Below, in pieces: positions 7,123 to 14,823 of a stretch of 20,053 nt of DNA; position 1 is the first letter of the stretch, and each line of letters begins with the position of its first letter. A program made the position numbers and the translations under genes. The notes beneath the pieces were generated by a model, which saw only the letters and a list, made by a program, of their open reading frames with translations, ran no database searches and was not told where the DNA came from. Source of the DNA: JBFGSX01 sp041581335 (lineage in GTDB: Archaea; Thermoplasmatota; E2; JACPAO01; JAHFTW01); the NCBI GenBank assembly GCA_041581335.1, contig JBFIDG010000023.1, forward strand, positions 1 to 20,053, written 5' to 3'.

Positions 7123-7542
7123 TCAGCGGACCCGTTCGGCCAGGTCGGCCCCGAACCAGCCGATGGCCACCATGGCTGACCCGATGAGCAGCCAGAACAA
7201 CAGCAATGCGGCACCCCACTCGGCCCCGGTGGCGTCCATGATGGCGACATAGCCATCCATGAACGGCGCCGCGAAAGACACGTGAAGCGTGAACCATGCG
7301 AACAGGAACACGGCCGCGACCTTGTCACCAAAGGCCCGGCGCCAGGCGAGGCGACCGGCCACGATGCCGGCGACCGGCGACCAGGCGACGACGATGCCCA
7401 GCATCGGGACCGCGCCGAGGCCGCAGTCGTTGGCGAAGCAGGCCGTGTCGATGAACCAGATGCCCGCCATGGTGGCCAGGCCGGCACAGATGAGGCCCAC
7501 GACCGCCGTGATGGCCGCGCGGATGCGTTGGGCGTCGTCCAT
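7123..7542 (-). CDS. Four-helix membrane protein of unknown function
   Basis: Protein of 139 aa with four predicted membrane segments, about residues 8-28, 45-64, 76-95 and 108-128, and short polar ends. Two cysteines (in ACFANDC) lie in the loop after helix 1 and could form a disulfide if that loop is external. I do not recognise a family. Its ATG (7542-7540) overlaps the pncC stop by one base (TGATG), so it is the last gene of the lonB-nadM-pncC transcript and is expected to be translated by coupling. A link to NAD metabolism or membrane proteolysis would be inference from position only. Confidence 0.7.
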   Translation of the reverse strand: MDDAQRIRAAITAVVGLICAGLATMAGIWFIDTACFANDCGLGAVPMLGIVVAWSPVAGIVAGRLAWRRAFGDKVAAVFLFAWFTLHVSFAAPFMDGYVAIMDATGAEWGAALLLFWLLIGSAMVAIGWFGADLAERVR

Positions 7543-8042
7543 CAGGCGATGCCTTCGATCTCCGCCTCTTGGACCATCTCGAGGGCGCGCTCCAGGACGG
7601 CGTCGACCGTGCTGTTGCGGATCTCAGAGCGGTCCCCTTTCAACTTCAAGCGCTTGACGTCCAAGAGGTCGCCAGGGCCAGCGATGGCCATCCAGACGGT
7701 GCCGACCGGCTTGCGCAGGCTGCCGCCGCTCGGGCCGGTGATGCCACTGACCGCGATGACCATGTCGACGCCGAGACGCTCGCGGGCCCCTTGCGCCATG
7801 GCTTCGACGGCCCACGCGCTGACCGCGCCGTGCTTCTCAAGGCGCTTGGCATCCAGGCCGAGGGCGCTGCATTTGACAGCGTCATCGTAGGCGATGAAAC
7901 CTCCGAGGAAGACGTCGCTGGAGCCTGGGACCTCCGTGATGCGCGCCCCGATGAGGCCGCCGGTACAGGATTCTGCGACGCCGAGCGTCAGGCCATCCTT
8001 GCGCAGCACGTCAAGGAGGCTGGACACGGCGGCATCGCTCAT
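7542..8042 (-). CDS. pncC: NMN amidohydrolase (CinA C-terminal domain, PncC)
   Basis: Stand-alone CinA C-terminal domain of 166 aa; such proteins deamidate nicotinamide mononucleotide to nicotinate mononucleotide, feeding NAD recycling. The family blocks are VAESCTGGLIGARIT (residues 22-36), with the conserved Ser25, then PGSSDVFLGGFIAYDD, and SGITGPSGG (99-107). The N-terminal COG1058 domain of full-length CinA is absent, as in single-domain PncC. The ATG at 8042 overlaps the nadM stop (ATGA) and is preceded by GAGG at workable spacing. Being directly downstream of nadM, which uses the same metabolite, strengthens the functional call; activity itself is inferred from family. Confidence 0.9.
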   Translation of the reverse strand: MSDAAVSSLLDVLRKDGLTLGVAESCTGGLIGARITEVPGSSDVFLGGFIAYDDAVKCSALGLDAKRLEKHGAVSAWAVEAMAQGARERLGVDMVIAVSGITGPSGGSLRKPVGTVWMAIAGPGDLLDVKRLKLKGDRSEIRNSTVDAVLERALEMVQEAEIEGIA

Positions 8043-8536
8043 AGCGAGGCCTCAAGGGCACGGATACGCCGACTGCCGCCCAGGTCCTCGATGACCTTCG
8101 CCACAGCCGGGCTCACGGCCTTGCGCCAGGAGCCGTCCCCTTCCGCCATCTGCAAGCGGATCGTGGAGCCCGTCAGGCGATCACGGTCCTGCAGACCCGG
8201 ACGCTTGACGCGCACGCCTGCATCCTCGAACAGGCTGATCGTCTCCTCATCGTTGCCGAAGACCCGGTCAAGGGGGCCCGTGAGCGCCATGACGTGGTCA
8301 GCGTAGTTCGGGGGATCATGGATATCCGGAATCGCCATGATCTGGACCTGGTCGCCGAAGGCGGCGCGGACCATGGCCTCGCGCTCTTCGTACGTGAACG
8401 GGTTCTTGACCGATTGCTTGGCCTTGCTGCTGCCGATGCCCACGGTGACATGGACACAGTCCTCGATGGCTGCGCGCACGAGTGCTTCGTGGCCTTTGTG
8501 CAGGGGCTGGAAGCGGCCGATGACAAGGCCGCGCAT
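8039..8536 (-). CDS. nadM: Nicotinamide-nucleotide adenylyltransferase, archaeal type
   Basis: Cytoplasmic enzyme joining NMN and ATP to give NAD. The nucleotidyltransferase signature GRFQPLHKGH occupies residues 7-16 (H13 and H16 form the HxGH motif), GSSKAKQSVKNPFTYEER follows, and the C-terminal TGSTIR matches the family's second phosphate-binding element. Its 165 residues are typical of archaeal NadM. The ATG at 8536 abuts the lonB stop directly (TGAATG), and GGTGGAG in the final lonB codons acts as ribosome binding site. It overlaps pncC by the ATGA arrangement, so lonB, nadM, pncC and the four-helix protein form one coupled unit. Confidence 0.95.
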   Translation of the reverse strand: MRGLVIGRFQPLHKGHEALVRAAIEDCVHVTVGIGSSKAKQSVKNPFTYEEREAMVRAAFGDQVQIMAIPDIHDPPNYADHVMALTGPLDRVFGNDEETISLFEDAGVRVKRPGLQDRDRLTGSTIRLQMAEGDGSWRKAVSPAVAKVIEDLGGSRRIRALEASL

Positions 8537-10567
8537 TCACTCCACCTTGGAGCGGCTGGCTGGCCGCATGGGCACGGCGGGCGTGGGCCCTCCGGCCAGG
8601 CTTTCTTCCAGCACACTGAGCTTCCGGAGCAGATCTTCCTTCTCCGGGCAGTCCAGCAGCGCATGCTCGACGACGTCGTGCAGGGTGTCGCAGGGGACGA
8701 CCATGATCTTCTCGGCGTATTCGTCTTCGATGAGCACGTCGATCATGGTCGCGCGGGGGATCAGGACCTTCTTGATGCCGATCTTGGCCGCGGCCTCGAT
8801 CTTCGCCGTGACGCCGCCGACGGGCAGCACGAGGCCGTGCACCGACAGGCTGCCGGTCATGGCGACGTCTTGGCGCACGGGGACCTTGGTCAAGGCCGAC
8901 AGCACTGCCGTCGCGACCGTGACACTGGCGCTGTCACCTTCGACGCCTTCGTGGGCGAGGACGAACTGCACGTGGATGTCGTGGTTGCTGACGTCTTCGC
9001 TGAGGAAACGCTTGACGATGGCACTGATGTTCTGCACCGATTCCTTGGCGATCTCACCGAGTTTGCCGGTGGCGATGATCTTGCCTTCACCTCGGCTGCT
9101 GGCCGGGGCGACCTGGGCGTCGATCTCCATGACGATGCCGGAGTATTCCGACATGCTGGGGTCGGCGCTGAAGACGGCGAGGCCGTTGACGATGCCGATG
9201 AAGGCACCCTCGGTGCGGATGAGATTGTACTGCTGCTTGTGCTCGATGGAGCGATCATAGATCTGCTGCTCGAGGCTGCGGGCGATGGTCTTGGCACGCA
9301 GCACGTGGTCGGCGGTGGCGATCTGGGCGCCTTCTTCGTGCGCCAGGTCACCTGCGACGCGGACGAGGCCACCGAGTTCACGCAGACGCAGCGTCAGCTT
9401 GCCCTTGCGCCCACTGCGGCGCTGGGCCTCGTGGATGATCTCGGCGACACCGGACTTGTCGAACGGCGGGATCTTGTGCCGTTCCTTGGCCACTTCTTGG
9501 GCCACGAAGCGCATGAGCTTCATGCGGTTGTCATGGGTGTCTTCCATGTCCGCCTTGACGTAGACCTCGTAACCGTAGCCACGGATACGACTGCGCAGGG
9601 CCGGGTGCATGCCTTGCAGGGCATCCAGGTTACCGGCGGCGATGAGGATGAAGTCGCAGGGCACCGGTTCCGTCTTGACCATGGCGCCGGAGCTGCGCTC
9701 CGATTGGCCGGTGATCTGGAACTTCTTGTCCTGGATGGCCGTCAGCAGGTGCTGTTGGCTGGTGATGTGCAGGGTGTTGATCTCGTCGATGTACAGCACG
9801 CCGCGGTGGGCCTTGTGGATGGCGCCCGCTTCGACACGGTCGTGGGCGGGGGTCTCGAGGCCACCTGCCTGGAAGGGGTCGTGGCGTACGTCACCAAGCA
9901 GGGCGCCGCTGTGGGCGGCGGTGGCGTCGATGAACGGGGGTAGATCATCGTGATCGTGCCCGACCAGTAATTTGGGCACGAGTTGCGTCGTGCGGTTCAT
10001 GCCCATGTTGCGGAACACAATGAAGACAAGGAAGGCACCAAGGAAGCCCCAGAACAGGACCTCCCACTTCTGCGTGCTGACGGCGATGAACAGGGCAAGA
10101 CCCACGATGCTCAGGATGAAGATCATCATGAGGAAGCCGCGTTGCTCTTGCTTCTTGCGCGCTTCGAACTTCTGCGCGTCGACGATCTCCTTGCCTTTGC
10201 CGGCTGGGACGACGCGGATGCGGGGCGTGTTCTGGTCTTCGGAGTTGGGGTAGGCGATGACGTCTTCCAGTTCCTCGCGGCTCAGGAATTCCGTCATGGC
10301 ACGGGCGAGCATCGACTTGCCCGTACCGGGGTCGCCGACCATCATCACGTGGCGCTTCTGTTCCGCCGCCTTCTTGGCGACGGTCACGGCATGGTCCTGG
10401 CCGATCACCTGGTCGAGGAGCTTGTCCGGGACCTTGATGTCGTCCGTGGTCTCCATCTCGACGTCGACCATCCACTCGGGCACGCCCGGCATGGGGCCGT
10501 CCACTGGACCGACCCGCTGTGGGTGTGCGCCATTCTTTGCGGCGGGCTCCCCCGCTTCAACTGCCAT
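8537..10567 (-). CDS. lonB: Membrane-anchored archaeal Lon protease
   Basis: ATP-dependent protease of the archaeal LonB type, 676 aa, anchored on the cytoplasmic face and degrading misfolded or regulatory proteins. Order: AAA+ module with Walker A GDPGTGKS (78-85), an insertion carrying two membrane segments (about 145-164 and 170-186) typical of LonB, Walker B VLYIDEIN (257-264), and a C-terminal S16 domain with catalytic Ser546 in EGDSAS and Lys589 in GGVTAK. LonB lacks the large N-terminal domain of bacterial Lon, as here. The ATG at 10567 is preferred to a TTG two codons upstream. A TTTTTATCC box lies about 30 nt before it, predicting a very short leader. Heads the operon with nadM, pncC and the four-helix protein. 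Confidence 0.97.
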   Translation of the reverse strand: MAVEAGEPAAKNGAHPQRVGPVDGPMPGVPEWMVDVEMETTDDIKVPDKLLDQVIGQDHAVTVAKKAAEQKRHVMMVGDPGTGKSMLARAMTEFLSREELEDVIAYPNSEDQNTPRIRVVPAGKGKEIVDAQKFEARKKQEQRGFLMMIFILSIVGLALFIAVSTQKWEVLFWGFLGAFLVFIVFRNMGMNRTTQLVPKLLVGHDHDDLPPFIDATAAHSGALLGDVRHDPFQAGGLETPAHDRVEAGAIHKAHRGVLYIDEINTLHITSQQHLLTAIQDKKFQITGQSERSSGAMVKTEPVPCDFILIAAGNLDALQGMHPALRSRIRGYGYEVYVKADMEDTHDNRMKLMRFVAQEVAKERHKIPPFDKSGVAEIIHEAQRRSGRKGKLTLRLRELGGLVRVAGDLAHEEGAQIATADHVLRAKTIARSLEQQIYDRSIEHKQQYNLIRTEGAFIGIVNGLAVFSADPSMSEYSGIVMEIDAQVAPASSRGEGKIIATGKLGEIAKESVQNISAIVKRFLSEDVSNHDIHVQFVLAHEGVEGDSASVTVATAVLSALTKVPVRQDVAMTGSLSVHGLVLPVGGVTAKIEAAAKIGIKKVLIPRATMIDVLIEDEYAEKIMVVPCDTLHDVVEHALLDCPEKEDLLRKLSVLEESLAGGPTPAVPMRPASRSKVE

Positions 10568-10594
10568 CGGCAAGCCCTGGAGACCACTGTCGTG

Positions 10595-10600
10595 GATAAA
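10595..10600 (-). promoter_or_regulatory. TATA-like promoter element of lonB
   Basis: The minus strand reads CTCTTTTTATCCAC. The TTTATC core, identical to that of glyA, is centred about 30 nt upstream of the lonB ATG at 10567, leaving a leader of only a few bases. Confidence 0.6.
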
Positions 10601-10710
10601 AAGAGACTGTCAGGGGCTGGCGACCCGCCGGCGCTTCGGAGGCCTCGTATCGGGGCTGAAAGGGGGCCACCGGGCTCGGGGATAAGGCCCACTCCACCCC
10701 TGGTGCGCTC

Positions 10711-10725
10711 GGGTGCTGAGCACCC
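10711..10725. repeat. Inverted repeat upstream of the TPR-like gene
   Basis: GGGTGC-TGA-GCACCC is a perfect six-base-pair inverted repeat with a three-base spacer. It lies in the 238-nt divergent spacer between lonB and the TPR-like gene, about 40 nt before a CTAATA element, where a regulator could bind. It has no following T-tract, so a terminator is unlikely. Operator function is a guess. Confidence 0.45.
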
Positions 10726-10736
10726 CGCGGACCGCG

Positions 10737-10750
10737 AACGTTCAACGTTC
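10737..10750. repeat. Tandem AACGTTC repeat
   Basis: AACGTTC occurs twice head to tail, and with the preceding G the first copy forms the palindrome GAACGTTC. It ends about 13 bases before the CTAATA element of the TPR-like gene, where an activator or repressor site, or a BRE-proximal element, could lie. Confidence 0.4.
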
Positions 10751-10763
10751 TTGCCAAAGGACT

Positions 10764-10769
10764 CTAATA
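10764..10769 (+). promoter_or_regulatory. Possible TATA element of the TPR-like gene
   Basis: CTAATA is the most A/T-rich hexamer before the gene. It predicts transcription from about 10792, giving a leader of roughly 13 bases to the ATG at 10806, unlike the leaderless spacing of neighbouring genes. Confidence 0.35.
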
Positions 10770-10792
10770 GGTCTGAAAGCGCAAATGAAGAT

Positions 10793-10806
10793 TGGGTGTA
10801 GACCCA
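10793..10806 (+). repeat. Small hairpin overlapping the TPR-like start
   Basis: TGGGT-GTAG-ACCCA is a perfect five-base-pair stem with a four-base loop whose last base is the A of the ATG. GGTG within it is also a possible ribosome binding site, so the fold could compete with initiation. Short repeats of this size can arise by chance. Confidence 0.3.
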
Positions 10807-11291
10807 TGAAACAGAAGACCCTCCTCCAACTTGTACCGCCCCACCAGGAAAGCGACTACCTCGAGCACTTTGCCAGCCTGGCAATGGTGAACGTGGAGAT
10901 CCGCGAGAAGGGCGCTACGGCTGAGCGGCTTCTGCGCAAGTCCATCCTGGAGATGGACATCGGCAACTACTCTGCCGCGCTTGATGCCGCCCGCGATGCG
11001 TCCGACGTCCGCCTGGACTGGGCCGAGGCCCATTACCAGGAAGGCATGAGCCTACTCCTGCTGGCGTTCTCCAAGGCAGGCATCCTGGCCGGCGCCGCCG
11101 CCATGGAGCGGCCGGTCGGCAGCGTCAGGACGCTGTTGGTGCTCGCGCGCGATTCGTTGCGGTTGGCCATGGACCTGAACCCCCTCGACGAGGAGGTCGC
11201 CGAGGACTACGAGGCGCTCTTGGATTTCACGACCGCCCACGATGAGGACGCAGACCTGGTGGCGGCCCTGCAGGGGCTCAGCGTCGGCTGA
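10806..11291 (+). CDS. TPR-like helical protein
   Basis: Protein of 161 aa, cytoplasmic, without signal or membrane segments. Helix-turn-helix pairs resembling tetratricopeptide repeats are seen in GNYSAALDAARDASDVRLDW followed by AEAHYQEG, and again in ARDSLRLAMDLNPLDEEVAEDY, where A-x-x-x-A-x-x-L-N-P is TPR-like. Such proteins usually bind partner proteins; no partner can be named. The ATG at 10806 is chosen because it follows a GGTG box and a CTAATA promoter element; an in-frame ATG at 10785 would add seven residues. The gene is divergent from lonB, with regulatory-looking repeats between them. Confidence 0.7.
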   Translation: MKQKTLLQLVPPHQESDYLEHFASLAMVNVEIREKGATAERLLRKSILEMDIGNYSAALDAARDASDVRLDWAEAHYQEGMSLLLLAFSKAGILAGAAAMERPVGSVRTLLVLARDSLRLAMDLNPLDEEVAEDYEALLDFTTAHDEDADLVAALQGLSVG

Positions 11292-11520
11292 ACAACCCCA
11301 CGCCGCGGCACGGATGCCGCCCCGACCGGTCCGACCGGACCCCTGAACGGCCCCACGCTGGCAGACGCGGGCGCCCGCAGCGCTGGCGTCACCACGGCCC
11401 GGCGCCTCTGCTCCTGGCTGGCCTCTGATGGCCGCGCTTGGTGCGCGTCGACCCGTGACGGCATGGCGACGGCCGACCGTGGGCGGCCAGGCAGGGCCCC
11501 GGGCTCTGCGTCGGGCCGCC
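11292..11520. other. GC-rich convergent intergenic region with hairpins
   Basis: A 229-nt gap between two convergent genes, long for this window. It contains GCGGCA-CGGA-TGCCGC (11305-11320), the repeat CCGACCGGT/CCGACCGGA with the inverted repeat GGTCCG-AC-CGGACC (11328-11341), and the palindrome GCGGGCGCCCGC (11368-11379). No tRNA, credible coding frame or T-tract terminator was seen. It may be a transcription-end region or an unrecognised structured RNA; I cannot tell which. Confidence 0.5.
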
Positions 11521-12930
11521 TCAGGCGAAGCTGGTCGGGGCTTCAAGGCCCGTGCGGTCGCCCTTCAGGTGGGCGACGAAGAGGCCGCCGTGGTTGGCGC
11601 TCATCACGTAGCCCTCGTAGACCACGACGTCCCACGAGCCGCCGCAGCAGCCTGCGCCGGTCTCGCGGACCCAGGGCTGGTAGGTGCCGAGGATCTGTGG
11701 GTCGCGCTGGAGCGTCTCGTTGTGGATGTCCAGGACGATGATACCTGCGTGGTAATGGGCAAGGTAGACCTTGCCGTCGACGATCTGGAAGTTGTGCAGG
11801 CTGAAGCGCCCGCCTTCCCCTTGCCAGTCGTCATGGGCGCTCCACTCAGCCAGGATCTGGGGGTCGTTGTAGTCGGTGGCGTCAATGACGAACATGGCCG
11901 GGATGCTGGCGCCTTCCGGGATGGCGACGGCGATACGGCGACCCTCGTCCTCGAACATCATGGCGGTGTGGATGACGCCCTTCCACTTCGTAGCATCCTC
12001 GCCCGCCCAGGAGCCGACCTCGATGGGGGCAGCGGGGATACTGACGTCGACGAAGCGCATGCCGAGGTTCCAGAAGCTGACCGTGAGCATCGGGGTGCCG
12101 GTGAGCGGATCTTCTTGGAACGTCATGTCCTGGTGGCCGCTGACGAAGTGCGTCGCGATGCCGGCCAGGCAGGCGGGGTTGGAGGGCGAGGGCACGCCGC
12201 ATTGGTCGATGCGCCCCTGCACTACGTTGCCTTGTTGTTGCACGAACTTGGGGGTCGCCGGCACCCAGCGGGCGACCTGGACGATCTCGCGGATGCCGCC
12301 CACTTCGGGCAGGATGAGGCCGACGTAGACGGCGTTGTCCAGCGGCGCGCAGAACAGGTATTCTTCGTCGCCGATCTGGGCGTACTCGATCATGTGGCAG
12401 CCGAGCAGCAGGCCCGGTTCGGGCCAGAAGCCGGCGAGTTTGATGTCGGACTTGTCGCGGGCGTCGTAGATGAGGACGCCGGGCGTGGTGGAGAGTTCAG
12501 GGGCGAAGAAGACCCAGTCGCCGGCGGCGTCGGCCTTGATGTCCGCCGCATAGAGGCCAAGCGGCGATTGTTGGTCGGGGGTCTCGACAGGCACGGAGGC
12601 GACCAGTTCAGGGTTGGCCGGGTCGGTCACGTCGACGACCTGGAAGCCGTAGCCCATGATCCCGAGGAAGGCGAAGCCGCCTTGGACGTCGATCTCGGAG
12701 ATGCTGCCCGGGGGGCCATTGTCGCCCAAGGCGTGGTGACCGACGAGGGTCATGTTGTTGGCGGTGTCGTGCAGCGTGGCGTTGCCGTGGTCGTGGCCCA
12801 GCACGAACGGCGACAGCCATTCGAACGTCTCTTCGACCGCCCCGTCGACATCGTCGAGGCCGGGAGGCCCATCCGTGGCACATCCGGCAAGAGCGGTCAT
12901 CACAAGCAACGGCACCATGGCCCAGCGCAT
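11521..12930 (-). CDS. LVIVD-repeat surface lipoprotein
   Basis: Exported 469-aa protein. The N-terminus MRWAMVPLLVMTALAGC is a signal peptide ending in a lipobox (LAGC, Cys17), so it should be lipid-anchored outside the cell. The body consists of recurring blocks of the LVIVD type, where a beta strand is followed by D-V-x-D-P-x-x-P or a variant, for example VVDVTDPANPELVASV, FVDVSIPAAPIEVGSW and VIDATDYNDPQILAEW, which predicts a beta-propeller. ETGAGCCGGSWDVVV near the C-terminus has a vicinal cysteine pair. The ATG at 12930 was chosen for the signal peptide; the frame is open further upstream but lacks sense. It is divergent from the first trypsin-like lipoprotein. Ligand and function are unknown. 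Confidence 0.85.
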   Translation of the reverse strand: MRWAMVPLLVMTALAGCATDGPPGLDDVDGAVEETFEWLSPFVLGHDHGNATLHDTANNMTLVGHHALGDNGPPGSISEIDVQGGFAFLGIMGYGFQVVDVTDPANPELVASVPVETPDQQSPLGLYAADIKADAAGDWVFFAPELSTTPGVLIYDARDKSDIKLAGFWPEPGLLLGCHMIEYAQIGDEEYLFCAPLDNAVYVGLILPEVGGIREIVQVARWVPATPKFVQQQGNVVQGRIDQCGVPSPSNPACLAGIATHFVSGHQDMTFQEDPLTGTPMLTVSFWNLGMRFVDVSIPAAPIEVGSWAGEDATKWKGVIHTAMMFEDEGRRIAVAIPEGASIPAMFVIDATDYNDPQILAEWSAHDDWQGEGGRFSLHNFQIVDGKVYLAHYHAGIIVLDIHNETLQRDPQILGTYQPWVRETGAGCCGGSWDVVVYEGYVMSANHGGLFVAHLKGDRTGLEAPTSFA

Positions 12931-13027
12931 ACGTCCGACGTGGCAGGCCGCTTCATGGGGTTTGCGGTGAAGCGTTTGAGAACCCAGCGCCCACAACGAC
13001 TAACAGTCCTCCGCAGGCTGGCGCGAT

Positions 13028-13855
13028 ATGCGTCTCATCCCGTTCCTGTTCGTCATCGTCGCCTTGGCCGGCTGTGCCAGCCCGGAGGCGGCGCCCTTGG
13101 ATTCGGACAACGACGGCCACACGGATGCCGCCGAAGAAGCGGCAGGGACCGACCCGTTCGACCCGGCCAGCGTCCCCAATGCCACCGTCGAGGCGGCGGC
13201 CGTGTCAAGCCCGGTCTGGGGTGCCCTCGATGTGGCGATCCGCCCCGGAGCCCCCATCGGATGGTGCACGTACAACTTCCTCTTCTACGCCCCGGCCAAC
13301 GACACGTATTACGTCGGCACGGCCGCGCACTGCACGGGCGCCATCGGCCAGCGCATGCCGCTGGCCGGATTCATGGATGAGATCGGCACCGTCGTCTACG
13401 ACTCCGACAACGCCACCCAGAGCAACACCAACGCAGACTTCAGCCTGATCCGCCTGGATGACGGCCTCAATATGGAGGCCAATCCGACCATGATGAACCT
13501 GCAAGGGCCGACCGGCTTCACTACGGCAGCCGGTGTGGCCATCGGCGACGTCATTGAGCACCACGGCTACGGCATGGTGTTCGGAGACGTGGAGCAGGCG
13601 CGGGACCGCGAAGGCGTCGTCAGTGGCTGGAGCGGCGGCACGGACAAGGACTACTGCAGTGAATCGCCGATCTGGTGGGGTGATTCCGGCAGTCCCATCA
13701 TCCACCAGAAGACGCAGAAGGCGTTCGGCATCGTGAGCCGAGCCGGCTGGACGGCCTGCACACCGTCTGCGCAATTGATGGGGGCCACCTTGCCCTACAT
13801 CTTCGCTGAGATGGCCGAATACGGCTGGACCGGCATCGAGCTGGCCACGGTCTGA
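13028..13855 (+). CDS. Trypsin-like serine protease lipoprotein, copy 1
   Basis: Lipid-anchored serine protease, 275 aa. The signal peptide MRLIPFLFVIVALAGC carries a lipobox at Cys16. Next comes DSDNDGHTDAAEEAAGTDP (25-43), a thrombospondin type 3-like, calcium-binding-type D-rich segment. The chymotrypsin-fold domain follows: catalytic His101 in GTAAHCT, Asp137 in NADFSLIRLDD and Ser220 in WWGDSGSPI. Cys80 and Cys102 could pair, as could Cys210 and Cys244. The ATG at 13028 begins the signal peptide, and CTAACA about 26 nt upstream may be its TATA element. The gene closely resembles the one at 15806, sharing EIGTVVYDSD exactly. It converges on the DUF155-like gene with only two bases between. 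Substrate is unknown. Confidence 0.9.
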   Translation: MRLIPFLFVIVALAGCASPEAAPLDSDNDGHTDAAEEAAGTDPFDPASVPNATVEAAAVSSPVWGALDVAIRPGAPIGWCTYNFLFYAPANDTYYVGTAAHCTGAIGQRMPLAGFMDEIGTVVYDSDNATQSNTNADFSLIRLDDGLNMEANPTMMNLQGPTGFTTAAGVAIGDVIEHHGYGMVFGDVEQARDREGVVSGWSGGTDKDYCSESPIWWGDSGSPIIHQKTQKAFGIVSRAGWTACTPSAQLMGATLPYIFAEMAEYGWTGIELATV

Positions 13856-13857
13856 GC

Positions 13858-14823
13858 TTATTCGATCTTCCAGAGCAGGATCAGGTCCACGATGAACAGC
13901 AGCACGATCATCGCTTCAAGCACGAGTGCCCGGCGGTGATTGGCTTCTTCCTGCGCCAAGTGGAACATGTCCTCTAGGACGTCGGTCTTGTGGACGACGG
14001 CCTTCTCCCATGATTCGATGCGCAGGCGCTGCTGCAGGGTGGCGTGCAGACGTTCCGTGAAGCGGTCACCGAACGCCTTGCCGGTGCCGTGGAGCGAATC
14101 GGTCAGACGGGCCACTTCGACGCGGACCTGGCTCAGCTCACGCAGGGTCTGGCGGGCGCTGCGGAACAGACCCCAGCGCCCCCACAGGCCGTCAAGGCTC
14201 GAGAAGGAGGCGTCCAGGCGGGCGTCCAAGTAGCCGTCGTAGGCGCGGAACTCGACCAGCTCGGCGCGGGCCACTTCTAGGATGTCGATGATGTCCGCTT
14301 CGTCGCCGTCGGGGCTCCAGATGACCGCGCGGTCGCGGCCGATGAGGACACCGCCGGTGCCACGGCGCAAGAGGATCGGCCGGTTGCCTGTGGCGGGGGC
14401 GTCACCAAGCACGAATGCGTCGGCACCCTCCCGGTCGGCGACGGCGGTTCCGATGATCCTGATGTCCCAGGTCTCCACCGTGTCCGGGGGCTGGTAGCGC
14501 TCGTAGAGGGCGTCGGCCACGGCCGCCGCGACGTCACCGTCCCAGTTCGCCATCGGGTCCGGCAGCCTGACGGGGGCCCAGGGGTCATCCACTTCCTTGC
14601 AGACCCGGTAGGAGACCACGCCGACGGCGTGCAGGACCACCTCGAGGCGGATCCCATCGACCTCTTTCGAGATGAAGGCGGGGGCTTCGAACGGGCCAAG
14701 CCATGTCCGGGAGCCCTCGATGAGTGGGGCGCGCTTGAGCCGCTTGCCGAGGAGCTCGGTCATCTGATCCAGGTGGAGGCTTCCACCAAGATCACCGAGC
14801 GTCATCCGCATCGCGGTCGCCAT
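13858..14823 (-). CDS. DUF155 (Rmd1/YagE-like) protein with C-terminal membrane anchor
   Basis: Protein of 321 aa resembling the DUF155 (Rmd1/YagE) family: a soluble N-terminal region, a long helical, probably coiled-coil region (about 195-290), and a single C-terminal hydrophobic helix, ALVLEAMIVLLFIVDLILLW, preceded by ANHRR. The arrangement R-x-x-x-L-E before the terminal helix is what suggests DUF155; the assignment is moderate. Yeast relatives are mitochondrial or cytoskeleton-linked, but no archaeal function is established to my knowledge. The ATG at 14823 overlaps the stop of the C39-like gene (TGATG) and follows AAGGAG, so translation is coupled. The two genes together look like a membrane-tethered pair. 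Confidence 0.65.
   Translation of the reverse strand: MATAMRMTLGDLGGSLHLDQMTELLGKRLKRAPLIEGSRTWLGPFEAPAFISKEVDGIRLEVVLHAVGVVSYRVCKEVDDPWAPVRLPDPMANWDGDVAAAVADALYERYQPPDTVETWDIRIIGTAVADREGADAFVLGDAPATGNRPILLRRGTGGVLIGRDRAVIWSPDGDEADIIDILEVARAELVEFRAYDGYLDARLDASFSSLDGLWGRWGLFRSARQTLRELSQVRVEVARLTDSLHGTGKAFGDRFTERLHATLQQRLRIESWEKAVVHKTDVLEDMFHLAQEEANHRRALVLEAMIVLLFIVDLILLWKIE

Noticed and set aside
8294..9943. 549-codon plus-strand open frame
   Set aside because: Antisense to lonB and nadM; low-complexity Asp/His/Val/Gly composition and no recognisable domain.
11305..11320. Hairpin after the TPR-like gene as an intrinsic terminator
   Set aside because: The stem is real but no T-tract follows, and archaeal termination relies on T-rich stretches.
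11428..13380. 650-codon plus-strand open frame
   Set aside because: It runs antisense to the LVIVD lipoprotein and then overlaps the first protease in another frame. Composition is Val/Asp/His/Gly-rich with no domain; the minus-strand gene has a signal peptide and repeats.
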